Position numbers and translations under genes: made by a program. From Aquimarina sp. AU58 (GTDB lineage Bacteria; Bacteroidota; Bacteroidia; Flavobacteriales; Flavobacteriaceae), in assembly GCF_900312745.1 (NCBI RefSeq), contig NZ_OMPD01000009.1:496001-560000 (forward strand): DNA of 64,000 nucleotides, in the 5' to 3' direction. The notes beneath the pieces are model-generated. The model was not told the DNA's origin. It saw nothing but the letters and a program-made list of their open reading frames with translations, and ran no database searches. This document shows positions 35,752-44,690 of this stretch, piece by piece (the stretch's first letter is position 1; every line of letters begins with the position of its first letter).

Positions 35752-38700
35752 TTAATGTTGATCTCCGCAGTCAAGACAATCGATAGGGTCTCCATTACCG
35801 CCACCAGTAGATTTGTGTACTGTAATTGGCATGGTTTTTAATACAACTTGCCCTGTTTGAGTATCAGTATACTTCACACTCAATTCATACTCTCCGTTCT
35901 CACTCATTGTTGCAGTATAACTCGATCCACTGCCTACATTACGAGTCCATGAAGGACTAGTTATTCTCCATAATTTCCATGATGTTCTAGTGTATTGACC
36001 TGAACCACCACTTACACTATTGATGGTAAAGCGCCTACTTCCATTAGTGTTATTAAGGTTAGCATGTGCCGGACTAACAGAAACACTCATAGGATCATAA
36101 GACTTTACAACTCTAGTATTTCCACCCCACTGGTATTGTCCATTTTCTAATCCTCTATCCACTAATCTAAATTTAATTGTATATGTTCCTGCAGAAGGGA
36201 AACTATAAGAAAGTGTCGTTCCGGTATCAGGTTGTTTTACATCGTTTATAAACCACTGAAATAAATATAATTCTGTTCCTCCTGCTATTCCAGAAGCAAA
36301 GAATGTTGTCGTTGTTCCACGTACAATATGCGATCTGGAAGCACTTACATTAGCTGCGGTTAATGGGTGGTAAGCGTATAATTTACGTATAGCACTATTT
36401 ACAGTTTTTCCACTTACAGTATCAATAACTTTAAAGTATACATTATACGTTCCTTTAGCGCTAGGAGTATATACAAGCGTAGTTGCTGTACTAGCTTGCT
36501 TTACATTGTTAACATACCATTCATATCTTAAGTTCCCTGTTCCTCCTCCTACACTTGAAGCTGTAAAAGTTGTTGCAGTGCCTTTTACAATATTGGTATA
36601 GTTTGCACTTATAGTAGGAACAACAAGATCAGAGTAGCGTATAATAATGGGTGTAGGCTTACTTTTTAATAATCTTTTCTTCACAGTATCATACGCGACT
36701 AAAATAATACTATAGCTCCCCTCATCAACAAAAGTTCTGGTAAAAGAATAAGAGTTATTACATTGTTCTTGATTACCATTAACAAACCAAGTATATAAGT
36801 AATTACTTCCAAGGTTTCCAGTAGCAAATGTTACAGGTTGTCCGGGAGTTACTCCTCCTGAACTTGTTATGTTAAACGTAATTGCGTCATAATCATCTGG
36901 AGATTGACCCTTGTAGTTATAGTTAGTTCTTTCAATTATCTTGTCCTCATTATCCGCTATGTATTGTAATCGATTAAAGCCGTCATAATCATAATACATT
37001 GTATATCCTTTCGGATCGGTCATACTTGTTACACCAATTAAAGGGTCATAAGTATAAGTTGTCACCATTGCATTAGGTAAAGCATCTCTTAACGACTGTA
37101 AAGCTTCTCTAAGAATTTGCTCTTTACAACCAGCTTCTTTACAATGGTCAATATCAGCGTTTGATTTTGCTTTTAAATCCGCTACATAAGGCGTTACCTC
37201 TGCATAAGTAGCGTTCTCAATCTTAGCAATAGGATAAGAATCTTGATATCCCCAGATATATACTACGTGAATACCGTCCACTTTAGAAACCTCCAGAGGA
37301 TTTCCTTTGTAATCATATTTGTAAAACTGTATTCTGTTTTGAAACGGATTTGCAAGATTAAGATCACCTTTTAAAGTCTTTACAAACTCAGGCAAAACTA
37401 CATTATTACCCCAATCTTTAAACTGTGTAAACGATGCATTTTTAGATAAGACAACACCATCTGACTTTCTAACTGTAGTCTCTTGTTGTATCGGCTCTGC
37501 AATACGATGCTGAGTAATTAATTTCTGTATAGAAGGAGGCTTTACTTCAATATCGGAAGGATACATTGTCTTAGTGATCTCCTTGTTATTTTCACTCGTT
37601 GTAGTTTCAACTCGCGTAGCTTGTAAGTGATCAGGGTTGTCATAGAAGTATTCTGTTATAGTAGTTATAGGCTGTTCCCCATTACGTTGATATTCTATTG
37701 TCTCTGTCTTACTTAAATACCTCCATTGAGATTTTACAAAATACTTCACGATATCAAAGCTGTTGATACTTGTGACTATATGCTCATAATTATATCCCGA
37801 ATAAGTATCTCTTAACCTCACATTATATGATGGTTGTTCTTTATTGAGAACAGGATCATTGTGATAGGTGTTAGTTGTCTTTTGTAAGACATTAAAACGA
37901 TTTCCTACCTTTTGCACAATCTGAGTTTCTATTTCTTCTCCAGTTCCAAAACTAGTGTCATAAGGCGTTCTTGCAATAGGTAATCCGAAAGGTAACGGAT
38001 TCGTGTTTGGAACTATTCTAAATTTATGAGTAATTCCACCGTTACCAAAGTTTTCACCTAACTCCTCAACAACTGAAGTGTATCCTATTTGATGTCCTGC
38101 TCGACTGTATAGATTACGAAAAGTAGAAGAAGAAAGGGTTAACACATCTACTTGAGTTTGATTCAATATTAAAGCTCCGTTAGACGACCCAAATCTCCTA
38201 CTATATGAAATAGAAGGCATTGGCTTTTCTGCTACACCATTCGACGAATCTAAATCTAAAAGCTCCCCATAATGATATTTCTTTACCTCTTGCTTTCCTT
38301 TTCCATCGTCAGTAATCACTTTCTGTAATCTCTGGCCTCCTACTTCAATGTCGGTTTTAACATCATAAGGAAGACTGTCATAGTATGAAATACTAAAATC
38401 TCCCCCTACACACTCAAATTGAACAGAAACGGTAAACTTATATCTCTTACCTTTCTGTAAATCTATATGATATACTCCCGGAGAATCTTCTGCTACCACC
38501 AAACCTCCAGTGTGATAAAGTTTATTGCCGTTCTGATCTAAGCTATAAATAGTTTCATTACTTGGAGGAACATTAAAAGTAGAAGACCCCTGATTTGCCA
38601 CCTTAACAGATAAACTTGCTTTTATATGGTGATCAGAGCCTCCTGTGTTCGGCCAACATGAAGTTCTCCTTGTAGTCAACCCAATATTAACTTGATTTTG

Positions 38701-40212
38701 AGTAAATAAGATTTCATCCGTTGTAAAATCTTTTGAATCTCCAAATTGATCTTCTTTATTTTCAACATGACGGGTTCTGGATATTGGAGGAGGATTTGTC
38801 GACACTGCTGTAGTATAAGAATGAGGTTCGTATATCAACTCGTTAAACCCTCCTGTAGGATATGTTATTTTCTTTAACATTCCATTACGGCTGTATTCCC
38901 CGTTTGGTTTCTTATTTCCACCTATAGATTTAAATATATTTTTAAGGATAATAGTGTTTTCTTGAGCGTAAAAGAAGTAATCTTCATTACTTACCAAATA
39001 GCTATTATTAGTTACTCCATTATAGTACCCCCAATAGTCTTGTGCATAAGAAAATCGTGGAGGAATTTTATCAGGATTATAGTATGATAGAACATAAGGA
39101 GGATTACTATTACTTCCTTTTCCATATTCAGTAACACTAGTTAAAAATAACCGATTATTGTACTCATCAAAATAAGTAATATGATTGTTCTTTAATACCT
39201 GAAGAGAAGACGTTATATTTTCATATCCTAAAGCAAACTTTTTAATACGTATTCCATTAGGGTCTTTTATCTCAACTGCATCTAACTTATTAGGCGCTGA
39301 ATTATTAACAGAATACGTAAAATCAACTCGACCTGTATTACTTGTAATACTGCTTAACTGAGCAATAGACACGTTTGATCTTGTTTGAATGATCCCTTGA
39401 CCCGGAACAGTAATAGCTCCTAACTGAGCGTTTCTTTCAATAGATTGCGATACCCCGCTGTAATACTCTTGATGAAAATTAGTATACGTAAAAGAAATTT
39501 CATCCCCTTGAGGGTTTGTCATCTTACTTAAATACCAACTGTTCTCGTTATCTGCACTCCAGCCATGCTGACCACTACCGACATGTTGAAACGAGGTTGT
39601 TTCTGTTGAATTATCATTTCCAAACCAATATATAACACCATTAGGATCAGTAACCTTAAATGCATATCCCGGAACTCCTTTTTCGATCTTTACCGGAGAA
39701 GGGTTTATTAAAACTGGAATTCTATTAGCATCTAAATAAAACTTACCTGAAAACCCATTAATACTAAAAGAATAAATGTCCGAAAGCGTGTCACCTCCAT
39801 CTTCTGATTTTGTAGCGTTAATTAGATAATCTAACACCTCTCGGTTGTAAGCTCCAGGGAAATTACTAGGAAGAGGTATAAATGAGGTTTCGTCTGGATC
39901 GTCCATAATAACTCGTGTAATAACACCACCAGCACGTAAACTCCAGCTTAAACCAACATTAGAAGGTAATTGATCAACTCTAATACCATTAGAACTATAA
40001 TCTAATGATATAGGTAACGACAACTTTCCAGATGTTACCGTATACAACGGAATATTAATTTGTGGTGTTCCTGTAAATAACCCTACAGGAACTTGTCCAT
40101 ACTTTCCTAATGATGCAGCATTAGGAGAGGGCGGAATAATTTTAGGGAGTTCTTGAGCATAAGAACCAACCCAAACTAATAGCAAGGCTATTAGAAGTAT
40201 TTTTCGTATCAT
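35752..40212 (-). CDS. Giant SpvB/YD-repeat partner protein with PKD-like domains
   Basis: This 1486-residue protein has a signal peptide (1-19, ending GSYAQ). A long beta-rich region typical of the Bacteroidota proteins encoded before rhs genes follows (LGKYGQVPVGLFTGTPQINI; SLPISLDYSSNGIRV). Next come a few YD/RHS-like units (TYTYDPLIGVTSMTDPKGYT) at about 1060-1110 and four PKD/Ig-like domains (about 1130-1480; for example YNVYFKVIDTVSGK). It ends in a Cys-containing tail (DCLDCGDQH). It probably builds a surface shell or scaffold with the Rhs protein encoded 19 bases downstream. No C-terminal T9SS module is seen. Confidence 0.8.
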   Translation of the reverse strand: MIRKILLIALLLVWVGSYAQELPKIIPPSPNAASLGKYGQVPVGLFTGTPQINIPLYTVTSGKLSLPISLDYSSNGIRVDQLPSNVGLSWSLRAGGVITRVIMDDPDETSFIPLPSNFPGAYNREVLDYLINATKSEDGGDTLSDIYSFSINGFSGKFYLDANRIPVLINPSPVKIEKGVPGYAFKVTDPNGVIYWFGNDNSTETTSFQHVGSGQHGWSADNENSWYLSKMTNPQGDEISFTYTNFHQEYYSGVSQSIERNAQLGAITVPGQGIIQTRSNVSIAQLSSITSNTGRVDFTYSVNNSAPNKLDAVEIKDPNGIRIKKFALGYENITSSLQVLKNNHITYFDEYNNRLFLTSVTEYGKGSNSNPPYVLSYYNPDKIPPRFSYAQDYWGYYNGVTNNSYLVSNEDYFFYAQENTIILKNIFKSIGGNKKPNGEYSRNGMLKKITYPTGGFNELIYEPHSYTTAVSTNPPPISRTRHVENKEDQFGDSKDFTTDEILFTQNQVNIGLTTRRTSCWPNTGGSDHHIKASLSVKVANQGSSTFNVPPSNETIYSLDQNGNKLYHTGGLVVAEDSPGVYHIDLQKGKRYKFTVSVQFECVGGDFSISYYDSLPYDVKTDIEVGGQRLQKVITDDGKGKQEVKKYHYGELLDLDSSNGVAEKPMPSISYSRRFGSSNGALILNQTQVDVLTLSSSTFRNLYSRAGHQIGYTSVVEELGENFGNGGITHKFRIVPNTNPLPFGLPIARTPYDTSFGTGEEIETQIVQKVGNRFNVLQKTTNTYHNDPVLNKEQPSYNVRLRDTYSGYNYEHIVTSINSFDIVKYFVKSQWRYLSKTETIEYQRNGEQPITTITEYFYDNPDHLQATRVETTTSENNKEITKTMYPSDIEVKPPSIQKLITQHRIAEPIQQETTVRKSDGVVLSKNASFTQFKDWGNNVVLPEFVKTLKGDLNLANPFQNRIQFYKYDYKGNPLEVSKVDGIHVVYIWGYQDSYPIAKIENATYAEVTPYVADLKAKSNADIDHCKEAGCKEQILREALQSLRDALPNAMVTTYTYDPLIGVTSMTDPKGYTMYYDYDGFNRLQYIADNEDKIIERTNYNYKGQSPDDYDAITFNITSSGGVTPGQPVTFATGNLGSNYLYTWFVNGNQEQCNNSYSFTRTFVDEGSYSIILVAYDTVKKRLLKSKPTPIIIRYSDLVVPTISANYTNIVKGTATTFTASSVGGGTGNLRYEWYVNNVKQASTATTLVYTPSAKGTYNVYFKVIDTVSGKTVNSAIRKLYAYHPLTAANVSASRSHIVRGTTTTFFASGIAGGTELYLFQWFINDVKQPDTGTTLSYSFPSAGTYTIKFRLVDRGLENGQYQWGGNTRVVKSYDPMSVSVSPAHANLNNTNGSRRFTINSVSGGSGQYTRTSWKLWRITSPSWTRNVGSGSSYTATMSENGEYELSVKYTDTQTGQVVLKTMPITVHKSTGGGNGDPIDCLDCGDQH

Positions 40213-40358
40213 AATTGATTTGTTTTATAAAAGATTAGTGTATTACAATTTTTCTGGTACAAGCCTATGGTGTATCAATGTGGTAATAGAGAGAATACAC
40301 GCTTGATGTTGATAGAATATTAATCCTTTTTTGTTTTCATAGTTAGATAATTATATAG

Positions 40359-40721
40359 TTAATATTTAAGTACTCCGTGTGCAATAATACACCATGCCAG
40401 TTTCATTTTTCGGGACTGGGTAAAAAAACTAAAAGTTTTTTTATTCATGTTTTCTACCATAGTATACATCTGATTCACAGTGCTTTTGTTGGAGTAAAAA
40501 CCACAGGTGAATTTTACCGATTCTGCATAATAATACTGTTGTGAAGAGGTATCAAATTCTACAGGAGCATTAAGTTGTTTCATGATAAAAAGGGTACGGT
40601 ATAGTTTGGTTTTAGAGATCTTTAATTTTGCTGCCAGTTCCATAGGAGAGCCTGTAGCATTAAGACGGATCAGTTGATCAATACGTTGTATCAATTCGAT
40701 TTGTTTTAACATGATATTCAT
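40359..40721 (-). CDS. Small helix-turn-helix protein
   Basis: This 120-residue protein has an N-terminal winged-helix/HTH-11-like domain (about 7-60; ATGSPMELAAKLKISKTKLYRTLFIMKQL). A short basic C-terminal region of unknown fold follows. It lacks the WYL ligand-binding domain of longer relatives. It is the first gene upstream of the Rhs pair on the same strand, so control of that locus is possible. A second ATG lies three codons in. Confidence 0.65.
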   Translation of the reverse strand: MNIMLKQIELIQRIDQLIRLNATGSPMELAAKLKISKTKLYRTLFIMKQLNAPVEFDTSSQQYYYAESVKFTCGFYSNKSTVNQMYTMVENMNKKTFSFFTQSRKMKLAWCIIAHGVLKY

Positions 40722-40982
40722 CTGTTCTTTTTTATTGTTTTTTAGTGGTCAGATGGAATTTGCCATTGATCATATTGGTTGGTATTAACCTAATTATTAT
40801 GGCTCATTTCATAACTCTAAAGTTTTTCCCGATAATCGAGATTTAAATACTTGGGCTGTGCTTAGTACAGCCTCGAAGCTTACTTATTAAAAAAATCATA
40901 GCTATAGACACAAGTAGGAGTTCATTATGGGTAAATTATGGAAAACGGGGCGCGATGTTTTGGGGAAACATCAAAAATGAGA

Positions 40983-41192
40983 TCATTCATTATAATCTTC
41001 ATTATATAGGTCATCATCTTCTTCAAATTCTTCATCATAAAGCTCATCATACTCAGTAGAGTCAACAACTATAGGGTATGATTGTTTATTTTTATAGCGT
41101 GGTTCCTTATCCTGTATTAGTTCATCTTGTAGTAGGGTAATGGTTAAAGAGAGCATTGAAACAAGTATAGCTGGCAGCATTACGTTTTTCAT
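40983..41192 (-). CDS. Small secreted acidic-tail peptide
   Basis: This 69-residue peptide starts at ATG 41190-41192; the in-frame TTG just before it is less likely. It has a hydrophobic signal or anchor segment (about 5-22) and a strongly acidic tail (YDELYDEEFEEDDDLYNEDYNE). It starts 3 bases after the stop of the upstream small gene, so they are co-transcribed. The function is unknown. Its layout (leader plus acidic tail) resembles the broken gene at 44526-44690. Confidence 0.5.
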   Translation of the reverse strand: MKNVMLPAILVSMLSLTITLLQDELIQDKEPRYKNKQSYPIVVDSTEYDELYDEEFEEDDDLYNEDYNE

Positions 41193-41195
41193 CAA

Positions 41196-41369
41196 TCAAA
41201 TGGTTTTTGTTATATCATTTACAAAAGCATATATTTTAGCATAGATCATGATCTGTTTTGGGTTATCATTTAAAAGTTGGTACATAAACTCACCAGTATC
41301 AATATGCAATGCTTTTAAAATGCCATTGAGCGTATCTGGTGGTATATCATTTATATCGTCTGGTAACAT
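41196..41369 (-). CDS. Small protein paralogous to the product of 42876-43115
   Basis: The product has about 57 residues from ATG 41367-41369. A start at 41435 is possible but would run through an inverted repeat. The core ILKALHIDTGEFMYQLLNDN followed by PKQIMIYAKIY matches IIEALHMKIDAFMYNLANHN followed by PYEMLLYVWIN of the protein encoded at 42876-43115, so the two are paralogues. No known domain is recognised. It lies directly upstream of the acidic-tail peptide gene. Confidence 0.5.
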   Translation of the reverse strand: MLPDDINDIPPDTLNGILKALHIDTGEFMYQLLNDNPKQIMIYAKIYAFVNDITKTI

Positions 41370-41380
41370 TTTCTTAATTA

Positions 41381-42003
41381 AAAAAGGATACAGGAGTAAT
41401 CTTATCGCGCATAAGGGGTATTTACACAAACTCAACTTTACTGTAGTATGCTAATTACTCCTGTTTTTCCTTTTATCTAAGTAGGCAACACATACACTTA
41501 TGGTTGTTTACTTCTTGTTTTTTAGATTATTGATTTTTCAATAAGAATACAGGAGTAGCACAACGCAATAGTTTTCTATACGGCTACATATTATAAATGG
41601 GGTACTATGTAATTGTGAACATACTCCCATATTCCTTTTGTAAGTTTCGAAATTATGACGATAGAAGTGTGAGTACGTATAAGTTGGGAAAGAATGTTTA
41701 AAACATTTTTTAGCTATAAAAAGCTAAGCTAAGCTGGTTTTAGTTGATCATTTATCTCATAGTATTTTTCTGAATTGTTGTTATGTTAATAATTTTATAT
41801 TGGGGTTTGATACGGTTTTATTTTAAAGATATCAGGGTACTGTACAGTCATGGGATACAAACATGACCGTTAATACATAATTTGACTACCCTTGCTTATT
41901 GAATTATTGGTACCATGCTTATCACTGTAACAGTACCTGATATCTTTTGGAGTTATACAAAACTTAGACTATACTATGCTAGTTATTCCTGTTTTTCCTT
42001 TTT
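41381..42003. repeat. Nested inverted repeats (ACAGGAGTAAT family)
   Basis: The motif A(n)GGATACAGGAGTAAT occurs on the plus strand at 41381-41400 and in a close variant at 41543-41560. Its reverse complement occurs at 41453-41474 and 41981-42003. The first pair can form a hairpin of about 20 base pairs over a 52-base loop. The two minus-oriented copies also form a direct repeat of roughly 30 bases bounding about 490 bases. The region 41436-42131 contains no gene. Confidence 0.65.
41825..41947. repeat. Inverted repeat pair AAAGATATCAGG...CCTGATATCTTT
   Basis: The left arm (41825-41849, AAAGATATCAGGGTACTGT then ACAGT) and the right arm (41923-41947) are about 25-base imperfect inverted repeats, each with a one-base indel. 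They enclose about 73 bases. The element lies inside the larger set of repeats at 41381-42003 and looks like a small mobile or structural element. It codes for nothing visible. Confidence 0.65.
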
Positions 42004-42131
42004 TTAAACTTTTGTACTCGATTTTTAGTTGTTTGAGCTGAAGTTTTAGTAGAGCCTATCAACCATTTAATCACAAAGACCATGTGATACGTCTTTTTAA
42101 CCCGTGAGAAGGTCTTTTGAGTTAAACAGGG

Positions 42132-42611
42132 TTATTCTTCTGTTTCATCGGTTGTAGGAATACTTTTGGTACGTGCAAAAAACTGTTTTAATTCTGCTAC
42201 TTTTTCAGTAAATCCCGGTTTTCCTGCCCCTTTACTGTATTGTGAATATGCATAATCGTTTAATGCATCCTGGTAATTATCGTAATCATGTAGTATTTTG
42301 GTACTTTCCAGACGATACGCCAAGCTTTCTACACGACCTAAAAGGTTTTCTGTAAATACTCTGGCTTTATAATCTTTCTCAAACTCCTCCCAATCTACAT
42401 CTGGTGAACTTAAAGAACTACTATGCTGTCGATAATCCCAGATTTTATTGACAAACAATTTATTTTTCTCATTGATTGCTTTATAGTCTCTGCGTTGTTT
42501 CTCTGTTAGTGCAGATAGTTTATCTATAAATATAGCTTCTAATTCTGTAACCAGTTTTTCTGCTTTCTTTTTTTCGTCTTGTGTAAGTAAATCTTGAATA
42601 ATATTTCTCAT
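42132..42611 (-). CDS. Hypothetical helical protein
   Basis: This 159-residue soluble protein is predicted almost entirely helical and highly charged (QDEKKKAEKLVTELEAIF; KQRRDYKAINEKNKLF). It has a GAGKPGF turn near residue 131 and no signal peptide or membrane helix. It is the third of three closely spaced small minus-strand genes (42132-43115). No family is recognised. A DNA- or protein-binding accessory role is possible. Confidence 0.6.
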   Translation of the reverse strand: MRNIIQDLLTQDEKKKAEKLVTELEAIFIDKLSALTEKQRRDYKAINEKNKLFVNKIWDYRQHSSSLSSPDVDWEEFEKDYKARVFTENLLGRVESLAYRLESTKILHDYDNYQDALNDYAYSQYSKGAGKPGFTEKVAELKQFFARTKSIPTTDETEE

Positions 42612-42635
42612 TGAGATAAAATTTAAATGATATAA

Positions 42636-42848
42636 TTATGATTTATAAATGGTTTTGATTCTTTGTTCAATCCTGTCCAGAGTGTGATAGTTCATAATCA
42701 CATTTTGACCTACAATCTTTATGGGAGGGTTGATTTTAAGTAATATCGTTCTTACTATTTTTTTAGGTGCTTTTAATCGTAGGGCAAGTTTATGGTAGGC
42801 TAGTTTTTGTTGTTGTGTTGTTAATTGTCTGTAGGTAGTAGAAAGCAT
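42636..42848 (-). CDS. Small basic hypothetical protein
   Basis: This 70-residue, very basic protein is helical at the N-terminus (TTQQQKLAYHKLALRLKAPKK) with a beta-like middle (INPPIKIVGQNVIM). The charge suggests nucleic-acid binding, but no fold is recognised. It lies between two other small genes in the same direction with gaps of 24 and 27 bases, so the three are probably one transcript. Confidence 0.5.
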   Translation of the reverse strand: MLSTTYRQLTTQQQKLAYHKLALRLKAPKKIVRTILLKINPPIKIVGQNVIMNYHTLDRIEQRIKTIYKS

Positions 42849-42875
42849 AAGTAGGAAGTTCTTTACAATGATAGG

Positions 42876-43115
42876 TTAATGATCACTACACAAAATGTTA
42901 TTAAGTAAAAGTATGTTTCGGGCTTTATAAATCAATTGTATTGCTTCTTCACTTGATTTTCCTTTAGAGTAGAGCTTGTTAATCCATACATAGAGTAACA
43001 TTTCATAAGGATTATGGTTTGCCAGATTATACATAAATGCATCTATTTTCATATGTAATGCTTCTATGATATCGGTTACAAATTCTCTTTTGCTATAATG
43101 ATATTGGGATTCCAT
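42876..43115 (-). CDS. Small hypothetical protein, paralogue of 41196-41369
   Basis: This 79-residue helical protein has the core IIEALHMKIDAFMYNLANHN, shared with the small protein at 41196-41369, plus an extra C-terminal helix (SSEEAIQLIYKARNILLL). There is no signal peptide. It is the first gene of a three-gene set. The repeated occurrence of this module in the same island suggests a paralogous lineage-specific family. Confidence 0.55.
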   Translation of the reverse strand: MESQYHYSKREFVTDIIEALHMKIDAFMYNLANHNPYEMLLYVWINKLYSKGKSSEEAIQLIYKARNILLLNNILCSDH

Positions 43116-43239
43116 GATTTACATTTTGTTGAGTCAAATGTAAAGCTATAAGAAGTGTTACAACAAAGAGTAGTAGTTACGATTCAGTGAAAATGGACTT
43201 CCTTTTCACTGAAAACGCACTCATAAATTATATAGAAAT

Positions 43240-43750
43240 CTATGAAATAATGTTTTTAATATATTCAGAAGGATGCATTCCTGTTTTCTTAAAAAAAGCT
43301 TGAGAAAAAGCTTTGGGGGTATTGAAACCTATTTCTTTCGAGATAGCTTTGATAGTATAATTCCTATAAGCATTATCTGTTTTAAGCTTTTCTATTAAGT
43401 ATTCTATTCTTAGATCATTTATATATTGAGAAAAACTTTTTTTCTTATGTAAGTTGATCGTTTTTGACAGATATTTACTGTTGGTATTTAATTTTGAAGC
43501 AAGGTTTGCTAAGGTAATATTTGGTCTTAAACAATCTTTGCTATTTTTAAATTTTTCCAAAGCATTTAAGTTTTGTTTTTTGAATTGATAAGGTAGAAAC
43601 AAATATATCAGAATATTTTTTTTGTTTAGCTTCAGTAGTAATCTCAAGGCTATTTCTTTCCTTTTTCAAATCTGATTCAGCAAGCTTTCTTAGTTCTTCA
43701 TTAATGTACTGCCGTCTTCTAAATACGTCTAATATTTTTCTCTTCTTCAT
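43240..43750 (-). pseudogene. Frameshifted AraC-family regulator
   Basis: Two overlapping frames carry one protein. The upstream frame (43547-43750) gives a charged linker starting MKKRKILDVFRRRQY. The downstream frame (43240-43647) gives a full AraC HTH domain (NITLANLASKLNTNSKYLSK, then IKAISKEIGFNTPKAFSQAF). The join lies in A-rich runs (AAAAAAAA near 43615-43625 or CAAAAAAC near 43575), so one base gained or lost would restore a single frame. Relatives normally carry TPR repeats and a membrane helix ahead of this part, which are also missing. It could be a sequencing slip, but the lost N-terminus points to real decay. Confidence 0.6.
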
Positions 43751-43770
43751 AAATTTTCTTTCAAATAAAC

Positions 43771-44463
43771 TTAAATATTGTTAACTACATCTCTTAAATC
43801 GTTTTGAAATTCATCGATATCATTGTCTAAATCTGACTTCACAACTAAGCCTGCCTTTTCAGCATGTTTCGCCTTTTTAGCTACTCTTGGATAATGTATT
43901 GATCTTATCCTCTCAAGGAAAGAGAGTTTTTTATAAATTATATCATCTTTATAAGTATAATATTTGACGAGAAAATATGTAAAAGCTGCAAATAACGAAG
44001 CAGCTATAACAAGAATCAAAACATATTTGTTTTGAGTAAAATCTTTTTGAGTGAGAAAAATGAGATGAATAAACCAAAATCCTGAAACCAATATTCCTGT
44101 AAGTGAAACAAAATGAAATTTAAAAGTACTGCCCCTGGAGAAATCGTCGTGTAAGGATTTACAACTAAAAAAGAAAAGAGCAGTCACTAACCCAAAAACA
44201 AATATCCAGAAATGAAAACTAGATCTACCCCGAAAAGAATGATCTCTATTGATTTGACGTTTCTCTGCATTTATTTTAGCAACATTTTGTTTAGAGGTTT
44301 TAACTAGGTCAGTAGCTAAAACGTAATATTGTTCAATATCAATTTTCCTATTTTTTAGATCTTCCAAATATTGATTCTGTAAATCATTCCTACGATTTAT
44401 TTCTACTGAGTACTTTTGATTATTTAATGGGACTAATTTAGATTTAGCGTTAAAAAAAAACAT
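43771..44463 (-). CDS. Membrane protein of unknown function
   Basis: This 230-residue protein has a charged helical N-terminal part (about 18-75; NDLQNQYLEDLKNRKID), four membrane helices (about 83-103, 113-133, 145-165) or three depending on the threshold, and a basic C-terminal cytoplasmic tail ending in an acidic stretch. No conserved motif is recognised. It starts after a hairpin terminator and is 20 bases from the broken AraC gene, with which it may have formed a unit. Confidence 0.6.
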   Translation of the reverse strand: MFFFNAKSKLVPLNNQKYSVEINRRNDLQNQYLEDLKNRKIDIEQYYVLATDLVKTSKQNVAKINAEKRQINRDHSFRGRSSFHFWIFVFGLVTALFFFSCKSLHDDFSRGSTFKFHFVSLTGILVSGFWFIHLIFLTQKDFTQNKYVLILVIAASLFAAFTYFLVKYYTYKDDIIYKKLSFLERIRSIHYPRVAKKAKHAEKAGLVVKSDLDNDIDEFQNDLRDVVNNI

Positions 44464-44475
44464 GGAATAAAGAAA

Positions 44476-44502
44476 GGGTGACTAGCATAAAAGCTATCAC
44501 CC
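44476..44502 (-). terminator. Hairpin terminator after the broken acidic-peptide gene
   Basis: GGGTGACTAGC (44476-44486) pairs with GCTATCACCC (44493-44502) with one bulged base, and the minus-strand 3' side is T-rich. It separates the small broken gene at 44526-44690 from the membrane-protein gene. Confidence 0.6.
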
Positions 44503-44525
44503 CTTTTATAAATGGTAATATTTTA

Positions 44526-44690
44526 TTATTGTCCTTCTCTGTGATCGTCTTCATCAATGGTTCCATCGTCTCCTGGGTCAGTGAGTTGTAATTCTGTTTC
44601 GCTGATTTCATCATTTAGTGTTTGTTTTTAAAAGCTACTCATAAAAAAAATTAAAAATAGCATGCTGAATAAAATAATAACATTTCTCAT
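44526..44690 (-). pseudogene. Small secreted acidic peptide gene with in-frame stop
   Basis: From ATG 44688-44690 the frame encodes a 20-residue hydrophobic leader (MRNVIILFSMLFLIFFMSSF). It then meets TAA at 44628-44630 and continues in the same frame for 32 residues (ending TIDEDDHREGQ) to a second stop. The distal part is acidic and Asp/Glu/Thr-rich with a DPGDDGTIDEDD segment. A single base change at the TAA would give a 53-residue leader-plus-acidic-tail peptide like the one at 40983-41192. A hairpin terminator follows. Confidence 0.5.
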
